A DNA stretch of 64,000 bases from Martinezella tropici (GTDB lineage: Bacteria; Pseudomonadota; Alphaproteobacteria; Rhizobiales; Rhizobiaceae), in the NCBI GenBank assembly GCA_000799755.1, contig JUHI01000010.1, positions 62,001 to 126,000 of the forward strand. Reading direction: 5' to 3'. The notes under the pieces are model-generated. The model did not search any database, was not told where the DNA came from, and saw only the letters and a list, made by a program, of their open reading frames with translations. Made by a program: the position numbers and the translations under genes. Positions 9,922 to 17,511 of this stretch are shown piece by piece (within the stretch, counting starts at the first letter, position 1; every line of letters starts with the position of its first letter).

Positions 9922-9939
9922 CTGTCATTTGCTTGTCAT
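9922..9939 (+). promoter_or_regulatory. Pho-box-like site (PhoB) upstream of the tandem kinases
   Basis: CTGTCAT (9922-9928), a 4-base spacer TTGC, then TTGTCAT (9933-9939) matches the 7+4+7 architecture of PhoB sites (CTGTCAT-N4-CTGTCAY) with one mismatch. It lies just after the lipA terminator and 73 bases before the GTG of the first kinase. Binding is inferred, not shown. Confidence 0.55.
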
Positions 9940-10012
9940 TAATGCGGCCTAGGGAACACGCCGCCGTTTGTTACCGGTTTCGGCGCTTTAGAATCGACTA
10001 TGGAGCTGAACC

Positions 10013-10606
10013 GTGGAGCAAACTCTTGCGCCGCAGGCGCTTGTTCGTGCTGTCGACATAGATCAGGCGGCTCGCATCCTCGAAAAGGCAGATCGTGTTC
10101 TTGTCATCGGCTGTTCCGGCACCGGCAAGAGCACGCTCGCACAGGCGATCGCATCGCTGCGTGTGTTGACCTATGTTTCGATGGATCGCGATATTTTCTG
10201 GCTGCCCGGCTGGAAATCACGGCCGCGGCCGGAAGCCATTGCGCTGATCGAGCAGGCGGTTGCCGGACCACGCTGGATTATGGACGGCAACAGCCCCAGC
10301 ACGTTACCGCTGCGGCTGCCGCGCACCGATATCGTCATATGGCGAAGGCCGCCGCGGTACGTGGCATTGAGAGGCGTCATTTCGCGCTGGCTGCGCTACA
10401 GGGGCCATTCCCGGCCCGAAATGGCACCGGGATGCCCCGAGCGGCTGGATTGGAAATTCCTGCGCTACATCTGGACGTTCGAACGCGACGAGGCGCCGCA
10501 GTTTGAGGGCATGCTGGCGCGGCACGGCGGAAATGTGCCCGTCGTGACGTTGAAATCCTATCGTGATGGCGAGGAACTGCTGTCGCTTCTCCGAAGCAAG
10601 ATCTGA
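10013..10606 (+). CDS. P-loop kinase-like protein, FlaR/adenylate-kinase type (tandem copy 1)
   Basis: The 197-residue protein has a Walker A P-loop VIGCSGTGKST (residues 32-41), the family block YVSMDRDIFWLPGW, a DGNSPSTLPLRLPRTDIVIW segment, and a C-terminal RPEMAPGCPERLDWKFLRYIW region. This is the pattern of proteins annotated as DNA topology modulation (FlaR-like) or adenylate-kinase-related; true substrates are unknown. The start is the GTG at 10013, the only start that gives the N-terminal helix before the P-loop. A close paralogue follows after 10 bases. The pair lies between lipA and the COQ10-like gene. A Pho-box-like site lies upstream. Confidence 0.75.
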   Translation: MEQTLAPQALVRAVDIDQAARILEKADRVLVIGCSGTGKSTLAQAIASLRVLTYVSMDRDIFWLPGWKSRPRPEAIALIEQAVAGPRWIMDGNSPSTLPLRLPRTDIVIWRRPPRYVALRGVISRWLRYRGHSRPEMAPGCPERLDWKFLRYIWTFERDEAPQFEGMLARHGGNVPVVTLKSYRDGEELLSLLRSKI

Positions 10607-10616
10607 GAGGGTTGTC

Positions 10617-11198
10617 ATGGATCAGGTTATGATGCCGTTGTTGCGTAATCTCGCCGAAGCAGCCGATCATATCCGCCGCGCAGATCGGATCATGGTCATG
10701 GGGTGCTCCGGCGGCGGCAAATCGACCCTGTCGCAGAAGATCGCTGCTCGCTTCGGCCTTACCTATGTCTCGATCGATCGCGACGTTCTCTGGCTGCCGG
10801 GCTGGGTCGAGCGCGCAAAGGACGAGCAGCGCGCCATCATTGCCTCCAAAGTTCAGGAACGGCGTTGGATCTTTGATGGCACGAACCCCTCGACATTCGA
10901 TCTCCGCTTGCCGCGCACCGATCTTGTCATATGGGTGAGGGTACCCCGCCTCGTGTGCATCTGGGGCGCGGTCTCGCGCTGGATCAAATGGATGGGCCGT
11001 ACGCGGCCGGAAATGGCGCCCGGCTGCATCGAGAAGGTCGATTGGGAGTTTCTGCGGTTCATCTGGACGTTCGAGGAGAAATTTGCGCCGAGAGTTCTGG
11101 CCGGCCTCGCACAACATGGTCCCGATGTCCCAGTCTTGCAGCTGAAATCCCGCGGCGAAATGCGTCAGCTTCTTGATCTTCTTGGCCGTCCTGCTTAA
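10617..11198 (+). CDS. P-loop kinase-like protein, FlaR/adenylate-kinase type (tandem copy 2)
   Basis: The 193-residue product is a tandem paralogue of the preceding gene. It has the P-loop VMGCSGGGKST (residues 28-37), YVSIDRDVLWLPGW, DGTNPSTFDLRLPRTDLVIW and RPEMAPGCIEKVDWEFLRFIW, all nearly superimposable on copy 1. An upstream in-frame start at 10563 would overlap copy 1; ATG 10617 after GAGAGGGTTGTC is preferred. It ends 9 bases before the COQ10-like gene, so the three are probably co-transcribed. The function is unknown beyond nucleotide-dependent phosphotransfer suggested by the fold. Confidence 0.75.
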   Translation: MDQVMMPLLRNLAEAADHIRRADRIMVMGCSGGGKSTLSQKIAARFGLTYVSIDRDVLWLPGWVERAKDEQRAIIASKVQERRWIFDGTNPSTFDLRLPRTDLVIWVRVPRLVCIWGAVSRWIKWMGRTRPEMAPGCIEKVDWEFLRFIWTFEEKFAPRVLAGLAQHGPDVPVLQLKSRGEMRQLLDLLGRPA

Positions 11199-11207
11199 TT
11201 GCGGCTC

Positions 11208-11654
11208 ATGCCTCAGTTCGAAACCCATCGCCCCGTTCCGCATTCACCCGATCAGATGTTCGACCTCGTCGCCGACGTGGAACGTTACCCGGAGTTCCTG
11301 CCGCTGTGCGACGCGCTCACGATCCGCAGCCGCAAGGAGCGCGACGGTAAGATCCTGCTGATTGCCGATATGACCGTCGGCTACAAGGCGATCCGCGAGA
11401 CCTTCACGACGCAGGTGCTGCTGAACAAGGCCGAACGAGCGATCGATGTGAAATATATCGACGGCCCGTTCAAATATCTCGACAATCGCTGGCGCTTTAC
11501 GCCATCGGAAAACGGCGGCTGCGTCATCGATTTCTTCATCGACTATGAGTTCAAGAGCCGTATCCTCGGCGCCCTGATGGGGTCGATGTTCGATCGTGCC
11601 TTCCGCATGTTCACGGATGCCTTCGAGACACGCGCCAACAAGATCTATGCCTGA
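11208..11654 (+). CDS. COQ10/RatA-like START-domain protein
   Basis: The 148-residue protein belongs to the polyketide-cyclase/COQ10 START-like family: PQFETHRPVPHSPDQMFDLVADVERYPEFLPLCD at the N-terminus, a central VGYKAIRETFTTQV strand pair, and a long C-terminal helix ending in FETRANKIYA. Mitochondrial COQ10 binds ubiquinone and helps its delivery to the respiratory chain; E. coli RatA was described as a ribosome-associated toxin, but the alphaproteobacterial proteins fit COQ10 better. The ATG at 11208 is chosen over a TTG 9 bases upstream. It is convergent with cinA, 11 bases away. Confidence 0.85.
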   Translation: MPQFETHRPVPHSPDQMFDLVADVERYPEFLPLCDALTIRSRKERDGKILLIADMTVGYKAIRETFTTQVLLNKAERAIDVKYIDGPFKYLDNRWRFTPSENGGCVIDFFIDYEFKSRILGALMGSMFDRAFRMFTDAFETRANKIYA

Positions 11655-11665
11655 AGCCTCGCTGG

Positions 11666-12160
11666 TTATCGACCGAGCGTAACAAGCATCTCCAGCGCAG
11701 TGTTCAAGGTAGCGAGCCGAACCTTGTCGCGGCCGATATCGCCATAGCGCATTTCGTGATGGATGAGGCCGCCGCTCCGCGCCTTGGCGGCGAGATGGAC
11801 GAGCCCGACAGGCTTTTCCGCAGAGCCGCCGCCAGGGCCGGCAACACCCGTTACCGCCACGGCGAAATCCGCCCGGGAACGGAAAAGGGCGCCATGCGCC
11901 ATCTGTAGCGCCGTTTCCTTCGACACCGCGCCGAATTGCGCGAGCGTCTGCTCCTGAACGCCGAGCATCTCCATCTTGGCGGTGTTGGTGTAGGTGACGA
12001 AGCCGCGGTCGACGACGGCGGACGAGCCGGGAATTTCCGTCAGCGCGCCGGCGATCAGGCCGCCAGTGCAGGATTCGGCCGTCGCGACCATCCAGCCCTT
12101 AGCTGTGAAGTCGGTGACGATCTTCTGAGCGAGTGCGATAATCTCATCGGGAAAATGCAT
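11666..12160 (-). CDS. cinA: CinA C-terminal domain protein (nicotinamide-nucleotide amidase type)
   Basis: The 164-residue product corresponds only to the C-terminal CinA/PncC domain (WMVATAESCTGGLIAGALTEIPGSSAVVDRGFVTYTN...AVTGVAGPGGGSAEKPVGLV), which in other bacteria deamidates nicotinamide mononucleotide. The N-terminal MoeA-like domain of full-length CinA is absent, as is usual in alphaproteobacteria. The ATG overlaps the ispDF stop by one base (TAATG), so it is translationally coupled to ispDF. A longer frame reaching to 12586 is antisense-free but overlaps ispDF and is rejected. Confidence 0.9.
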   Translation of the reverse strand: MHFPDEIIALAQKIVTDFTAKGWMVATAESCTGGLIAGALTEIPGSSAVVDRGFVTYTNTAKMEMLGVQEQTLAQFGAVSKETALQMAHGALFRSRADFAVAVTGVAGPGGGSAEKPVGLVHLAAKARSGGLIHHEMRYGDIGRDKVRLATLNTALEMLVTLGR

Positions 12161-13380
12161 TATGCCTTGCCTCCGCGATAGACGACGGTCGCCGTCGCGA
12201 TGGCTGCTATGCCTTCGCGGCGGCCGACGAAGCCGATTTTCTCGTTGGTGGTTGCCTTGACCGAGCAGCGATCGATGCTGATGCCCAGGAACTCCGAAAG
12301 CCTGGCGCGCATGACATCGCGATGCGGCCCGACCTTCGGCGCCTCTGCGATCAGGGACACATCGGCATTCATGATGGTGCCGCCGCGCTCGCGCACGATC
12401 TTGGCCGCATGTTCGATGAAGATCCGCGACGGCGCACCCTTCCATTGCGGATCGGAGGGCGGGAAATGATCGCCGATATCGCCTGCGCCGCATGTGGCGA
12501 GCAGGGCATCCGTCAGGGCATGCAGGGCTACATCGGCGTCCGAATGCCCCTTCAGCTTCTGGTCGTGCGGAATGAAGACGCCGCAAAGGGTCACGCCGTC
12601 GCCGGGCTCCAGCTGATGCACGTCATAGCCGTTGCCGGTGCGCACGTCGGGCAGTAGCGCCGCGCTGAGCTTTTCGTCGGCCATGGCAATATCCCTTTTG
12701 ATGGTCAGTTTTACGTTGTCGGCGCTGCCGGTCACCAATGTCACCGGCAGGTTACACCATTCCGCGATCGCCGCATCGTCGGTAAAATCGCTTTTGTCGT
12801 CGGCTGCCGCTTTCTCATGCGCCGCGAGAATATCGTCGTAGCTGAAGGATTGCGGCGTCTGCGCGGCGTGAAGTCCGGCGCGGGGCACGGTCTCGACCAC
12901 CAGGCCGTTTGCGTCACCACGCTTCAGCGTGTCGGTGACGGGCATGGCGGGCAGCACAGCCGGCGCGCCAGCTGCAAGCGCGGCTGCGACGCGATCCAGC
13001 AGATCATGGTCGAAGAAGGGTCGGACCGCGTCGTGGATCATGACATGCGTCACGCCGCTCGCCTTTAGCTGCCGCAGTCCGGCAAGTACGGATTGCTGGC
13101 GCGTTGCGCCGCCGAAGGCGATTTCGACCTCGGGCAGACCCGCAACTTGCTCCAGCGCCGAGCGAAGCAGCTTTTCATCGTCACGATGAATGACGACAAC
13201 GATCTTCGACGCCTGCGGCCATGTCACGAATCTTTCAAGCGTATGCGCAATAACCGCTCTGCCGCCGATCGGGCGATATTGCTTGGGGCCTTCTTCGGGA
13301 GAACCCGCCCGTTCGCCGCGCCCGGCGGCAACGATTACGATTCCCACTGACAGCGGTTGCGTTGAATGCATTTGCGTCAT
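12160..13380 (-). CDS. ispDF: bifunctional IspD/IspF of the MEP isoprenoid pathway
   Basis: This is a natural fusion. Residues 1 to about 235 form IspD (CTP:methylerythritol cytidylyltransferase; VAAGRGERAG, GPKQYRPIGG, HDAVRPF). Residues from about 245 to 406 form IspF (MECDP synthase; GNGYDVHQL, GVFIPHDQKLKGHSDADVALHAL, GDIGDHFPP). These catalyse steps 3 and 5 of the MEP pathway. The start at 13380 (MTQMHS) follows GGGGG; a further 12 upstream codons are possible. It is translationally coupled to cinA and divergent from dusB across about 220 bases, which hold a GGGG/CCCC-containing fold but no recognised site. Confidence 0.96.
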   Translation of the reverse strand: MTQMHSTQPLSVGIVIVAAGRGERAGSPEEGPKQYRPIGGRAVIAHTLERFVTWPQASKIVVVIHRDDEKLLRSALEQVAGLPEVEIAFGGATRQQSVLAGLRQLKASGVTHVMIHDAVRPFFDHDLLDRVAAALAAGAPAVLPAMPVTDTLKRGDANGLVVETVPRAGLHAAQTPQSFSYDDILAAHEKAAADDKSDFTDDAAIAEWCNLPVTLVTGSADNVKLTIKRDIAMADEKLSAALLPDVRTGNGYDVHQLEPGDGVTLCGVFIPHDQKLKGHSDADVALHALTDALLATCGAGDIGDHFPPSDPQWKGAPSRIFIEHAAKIVRERGGTIMNADVSLIAEAPKVGPHRDVMRARLSEFLGISIDRCSVKATTNEKIGFVGRREGIAAIATATVVYRGGKA

Positions 13381-13601
13381 AAACCCCCGAAAGATGAAAG
13401 GCTCGGTCTCCGGCATGGCTTTGAAAAGCGTAAGGCTTTTCTTTGTACAAGCACATGCTAAATAGATCGCCGAAACGGACCGTGCTGATGCAGGGTCTAT
13501 CTCCTCAACTCAGAACTTTCCAGCATTTGCCCAAAAAATATCGGGGCTGTCCGAAACCCCTTGGCAAACTTTCAAAGCGTGTCTAAAAATAGTGCAGATG
13601 T

Positions 13602-14630
13602 ATGGTGTGCCCGAAAGATAATCATTTGCTTTCTTCCAAGCTTGCAGCTCCATTTTCCATCGGTTCCGTATCCATCCGAAATCGCGTGATCCTGGCGCCG
13701 ATGTCGGGCGTGACCGATCTGCCTTTCCGGCAGCTTGCCTTGCGTTACGGTGCCGGTCTGGTGGTTACGGAGATGGTGGCAAGCCGCGAGCTGGTGCAGG
13801 ACACGGCGGAATCCTGGGCGCGTTTGAGAAGCGCCGGATTGAAGCCGCATATGGTGCAGCTTGCCGGCCGCGAGGCGCATTGGATGGCTGAGGCCGCCAA
13901 GATCGCTGCCGATAACGGAGCCGATATCATCGATATCAATATGGGTTGCCCGGCCAAGAAGGTCATAGGCGGCTATTCCGGCTCGGCGCTGATGCGTGAT
14001 CCCGATCATGCGCTGACACTGATCGAAGCAACCGTCGGTGCCGTGAACATTCCCGTGACGCTGAAGATGCGGCTCGGCTGGGACGAGAATACGATCAACG
14101 CGCCGCATATTGCCCGGCGGGCCGAGGAGGCCGGTATCCAGCTCGTCACCATCCACGGCCGCACGCGCATGCAATTCTATGAGGGCAGGGCGGATTGGGA
14201 TGCGATCCGCGCCGTCAGCGATGTCGTCTCCATTCCGCTCGTTGCCAATGGCGATGTCGAAACGATTGAGGATGCGGAGGAAATCCTGCGCCGTTCCGGT
14301 GCTGACGCCGTCATGATCGGTCGAGGCTGCCAGGGCCGTCCGTGGCATGCGGGCGTTCTCGCCGGTCATCGCGAGCCGGGCCGTGAGGAGATCGTCGAGA
14401 TCGCACTCGAACATTACCGGATGATGCTGGAATTCTATGGCGAAGCCGTAGGCATCCGCCATGCCCGCAAGCATCTGGCCTGGTATCTCGATCGCTATGC
14501 GCCGGCGACGACGGGCGCCGACAAGGCAAAAATCATGACCTCGAAAGAGAGTGGCGAGGTGGCTGCATCCTTCCATGCCGCACTGCAGGCAGGCGCCGAT
14601 CTCGCTCAATGCGTCCAGGAGGCTGCATGA
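13602..14630 (+). CDS. dusB: tRNA-dihydrouridine synthase (NifR3/DusB family)
   Basis: DusB reduces specific uridines of tRNA to dihydrouridine with FMN and NADPH. The 342-residue product shows the TIM-barrel landmarks: NRVILAPMSGVTDLPFR, the catalytic Cys in INMGCPAKKV, SGSALMRDP, VTIHGRTRMQFYEG, and VMIGRGCQGRPW. In rhizobia the gene is known as nifR3 and heads the nitrogen-regulation operon. Its stop overlaps the ntrB start (ATGA at 14627-14630). The ATG at 13602 has a weak ribosome site; a TTG at 13625 is an alternative start. Confidence 0.95.
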   Translation: MVCPKDNHLLSSKLAAPFSIGSVSIRNRVILAPMSGVTDLPFRQLALRYGAGLVVTEMVASRELVQDTAESWARLRSAGLKPHMVQLAGREAHWMAEAAKIAADNGADIIDINMGCPAKKVIGGYSGSALMRDPDHALTLIEATVGAVNIPVTLKMRLGWDENTINAPHIARRAEEAGIQLVTIHGRTRMQFYEGRADWDAIRAVSDVVSIPLVANGDVETIEDAEEILRRSGADAVMIGRGCQGRPWHAGVLAGHREPGREEIVEIALEHYRMMLEFYGEAVGIRHARKHLAWYLDRYAPATTGADKAKIMTSKESGEVAASFHAALQAGADLAQCVQEAA

Positions 14631-15784
14631 CTTCGAAACCCAGCTCCGGAGGCGGGGACAACACGGCCAATTCCGTGGCCATGGCCGTCCTCAACGCGAT
14701 ACAGAATCCCGTCGTCATGGTTGACGAAGCGGGCCTGATCGCCTTTGCCAACTGGGAGGCGGAAGCTTTCTTCGGGGCCAGCGCCTCGCACCTGTCACGC
14801 TACAAGATCTCCAGTTTCATCCCGTTCGGCAGCCCCTTGCTTGCCCTGATCGACCAGGTGCGTGAGCGCCGCGCGCCGGTCAACGAATACCGCGTCGATC
14901 TGAGCTCGCCGCGTCTCGGCCAGGACAAGCTGGTGGACCTCTATGTCGCCCCGGTTTCGAGCGATATCGGCTCGGTGGTGGTGGTGTTTCAGGAACGCTC
15001 GATGGCCGACAAGATCGACCGGCAACTGACGCATCGCGCCGCCGCCCGTTCCGTCACCGGCCTTGCCTCCATGCTCGCGCATGAGATCAAGAACCCGCTC
15101 TCGGGCATTCGCGGCGCCGCTCAGCTGCTCGAACAGTCCGTTGAGGACGACGACCGCGCCCTGACGCGCCTGATCTGCGACGAGACCGATCGCATCGTCT
15201 CGCTGGTCGACCGCATGGAGGTCTTCTCCGATGAACGGCCGGTCGATCGTGTACCTGTCAACATCCATTCCGTGCTCGATCATGTGAAGGCGGTTGCCAA
15301 GGCTGGTTTCGCCCGCAACATCAAGCTTTCCGAAAACTACGATCCCTCGCTGCCGGCGGTTTTCGCAAACCGGGATCAGCTCGTGCAGGTCTTTCTCAAT
15401 CTGGTTAAGAATGCCGCTGAAGCGGTCGGAGACCGTCAGGACGGCGAGATCATGCTGACGACGGCCTATCGCCCCGGTATCCGGCTTTCTGTTGCCGGTA
15501 CGCGCGAAAAGATCTCGCTGCCGCTGGAATTCTGCGTAATCGACAATGGTCCTGGCGTGCCCGCCGATCTCGTGCCGCATCTCTTCGATCCGTTCATCAC
15601 CACCAAGACGAACGGAACTGGCCTCGGTCTCGCGCTGGTCGCCAAGATCATCGGCGATCATGGCGGCATCGTCGAATGCGACAGCCAGAACCATCGCACC
15701 ACATTTCGTGTTCTGATGCCCGCCTCCAAGGGCATCACCCTAGAAGATGCCCCCTTTCCGAACTCTACAGGGACTACTCGATGA
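14627..15784 (+). CDS. ntrB: nitrogen-regulation sensor histidine kinase NtrB
   Basis: NtrB phosphorylates NtrC under nitrogen limitation and is controlled by PII proteins. The 385-residue product is soluble: an N-terminal PAS domain (about 15-125), then the H-box ASMLAHEIKNPLSGIRGAA with the phospho-His at residue 152, the N-box VFLNLVKNAAEAV, and G-boxes DNGPGVP and GTGLGLALV. The start overlaps dusB and the stop overlaps ntrC (both ATGA), giving a coupled dusB-ntrB-ntrC operon. Six upstream codons in frame are rejected because they overlap dusB without a ribosome site. Confidence 0.96.
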   Translation: MTSKPSSGGGDNTANSVAMAVLNAIQNPVVMVDEAGLIAFANWEAEAFFGASASHLSRYKISSFIPFGSPLLALIDQVRERRAPVNEYRVDLSSPRLGQDKLVDLYVAPVSSDIGSVVVVFQERSMADKIDRQLTHRAAARSVTGLASMLAHEIKNPLSGIRGAAQLLEQSVEDDDRALTRLICDETDRIVSLVDRMEVFSDERPVDRVPVNIHSVLDHVKAVAKAGFARNIKLSENYDPSLPAVFANRDQLVQVFLNLVKNAAEAVGDRQDGEIMLTTAYRPGIRLSVAGTREKISLPLEFCVIDNGPGVPADLVPHLFDPFITTKTNGTGLGLALVAKIIGDHGGIVECDSQNHRTTFRVLMPASKGITLEDAPFPNSTGTTR

Positions 15785-17232
15785 CAGCCACGATCCTTGT
15801 CGCCGATGACGATGCGGCCATCCGCACCGTGCTCAACCAGGCCCTGAGCCGCGCGGGTTACGACGTACGCATCACGTCGAACGCCGCCACGCTCTGGCGT
15901 TGGGTATCGGCCGGCGAAGGCGACCTCGTTGTAACCGACGTCGTCATGCCCGACGAAAATGCCTTCGATCTGCTTCCGCGCATCAAGAAGGCGAGACCGG
16001 ATCTGCCCGTTCTGGTCATGAGTGCGCAAAACACGTTCATGACGGCGATCAAGGCATCGGAGAAGGGCGCCTACGACTATCTGCCGAAGCCGTTCGACCT
16101 GACGGAACTGATCGCGATCGTTGGCCGCGCATTGTCGGAGCCGAAGCGCAAGCCGACCAAGATCGATGACGACATGCAGGATGGCATGCCGCTCGTCGGC
16201 CGCTCCGCCGCCATGCAGGAAATTTACCGCGTGCTTGCGCGCCTGATGCAGACCGACCTGACGCTGATGATCACAGGCGAGTCCGGTACCGGCAAGGAGC
16301 TGGTGGCGCGCGCGCTCCATGACTACGGCAAGCGCCGCAACGGGCCGTTCGTCGCCATCAACATGGCCGCGATCCCGCGCGACCTGATCGAATCCGAGCT
16401 CTTCGGCCACGAAAAGGGCGCTTTCACCGGCGCGCAGACCCGGTCGACGGGCCGCTTCGAACAGGCGGAAGGCGGCACGCTGTTCCTCGACGAAATTGGC
16501 GACATGCCGATGGATGCGCAGACGCGTCTGCTGCGCGTGCTGCAGCAGGGCGAATACACGACCGTCGGCGGTCGTACGCCGATCCGTACCGACGTTCGCA
16601 TCGTTGCCGCCACCAACAAGGATCTGAAGCAGGCGATCAATCAGGGTCTGTTCCGCGAAGATCTCTACTACCGCCTCAACGTCGTGCCGCTGCGCTTGCC
16701 GCCGTTGCGTGACCGCGCCGAGGATATTCCCGATCTCGTGCGTCATTTCATCACTCAAGCTGAAAAGGAGGGCTTGGGTTCCAAGCGCTTCGATCAGGAA
16801 GCGCTCGAGCTGATGAAGGCCTATCCCTGGCCGGGCAATGTTCGCGAGTTGGAAAACCTGATCCGTCGGCTGATGGCGCTCTATCCTCAGGATGTCATCA
16901 CCAAGGAGATTATCGATGCGGAACTGCGCGCCGATGTGCCCGACAGTCCGATCGAAAAGGGGCCGGTGCGCACGGGCACGATGAGCATCGCCCAAGCGGT
17001 GGAGGAGAATATGCGGACCTATTTCGCCGGCTTCGGCGAGAACCTGCCGCCACCCGGCCTCTACGACCGCGTGTTGACCGAAATGGAATACCCGCTGATT
17101 CTCGCCGCCCTGACCGCCACGCGCGGCAATCAGATCAAGGCAGCCGATCTTTTGGGCCTGAATCGCAATACGCTGCGCAAAAAGATCAGAGAACTGGGTG
17201 TTTCGGTTTACAGAAGCTCGCGCACGGCTTGA
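15781..17232 (+). CDS. ntrC: nitrogen-regulation response regulator NtrC (sigma-54 activator)
   Basis: NtrC activates sigma-54 promoters of nitrogen assimilation genes. The 483 residues contain a receiver domain (1-120, phospho-Asp53 in VTDVVMPDEN), an AAA+ domain with Walker A GESGTGKE, an intact GAFTGA loop near residue 214 that contacts sigma-54, Walker B GGTLFLDEIGDMP, and a C-terminal Fis-type helix-turn-helix (GNQIKAADLLGLNRNTLRKKI). A 35-codon upstream extension is rejected: ATG 15781 overlaps the ntrB stop and begins the canonical receiver. A 279-base gap separates it from ntrY. Confidence 0.97.
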   Translation: MTATILVADDDAAIRTVLNQALSRAGYDVRITSNAATLWRWVSAGEGDLVVTDVVMPDENAFDLLPRIKKARPDLPVLVMSAQNTFMTAIKASEKGAYDYLPKPFDLTELIAIVGRALSEPKRKPTKIDDDMQDGMPLVGRSAAMQEIYRVLARLMQTDLTLMITGESGTGKELVARALHDYGKRRNGPFVAINMAAIPRDLIESELFGHEKGAFTGAQTRSTGRFEQAEGGTLFLDEIGDMPMDAQTRLLRVLQQGEYTTVGGRTPIRTDVRIVAATNKDLKQAINQGLFREDLYYRLNVVPLRLPPLRDRAEDIPDLVRHFITQAEKEGLGSKRFDQEALELMKAYPWPGNVRELENLIRRLMALYPQDVITKEIIDAELRADVPDSPIEKGPVRTGTMSIAQAVEENMRTYFAGFGENLPPPGLYDRVLTEMEYPLILAALTATRGNQIKAADLLGLNRNTLRKKIRELGVSVYRSSRTA

Positions 17233-17511
17233 CAAGCCAAGCCGATGCGTTGCATTTTCGCCACAATGCGTTGCTTAAAGGTCACGCAGCAGATTCGTCG
17301 TTTTTGCGGTGGCGATTCATCTGACCCATTCTCGTCAGAACGAGAGTCCGTCTGATTTTTCAACTTGTTGCAAAAGTGACGTGAAGTAAAGGTTTCGCTT
17401 CCGTGCGAAACCGGACGACAGTTCCCGCCTCTGCCTGTCGCTCGCACCGGTGCCTGATAATGGCCGTGCGATTCGAGCAGGGCGCCGACCGTCGCTCGGG
17501 CGTGGAGATTG

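Noticed and set aside
13526..13568. Possible fold TTTGCC...GGCAAA with inner GGGG/CCCC upstream of dusB
   Set aside because: Stems are short and interrupted; no riboswitch class or terminator fits.
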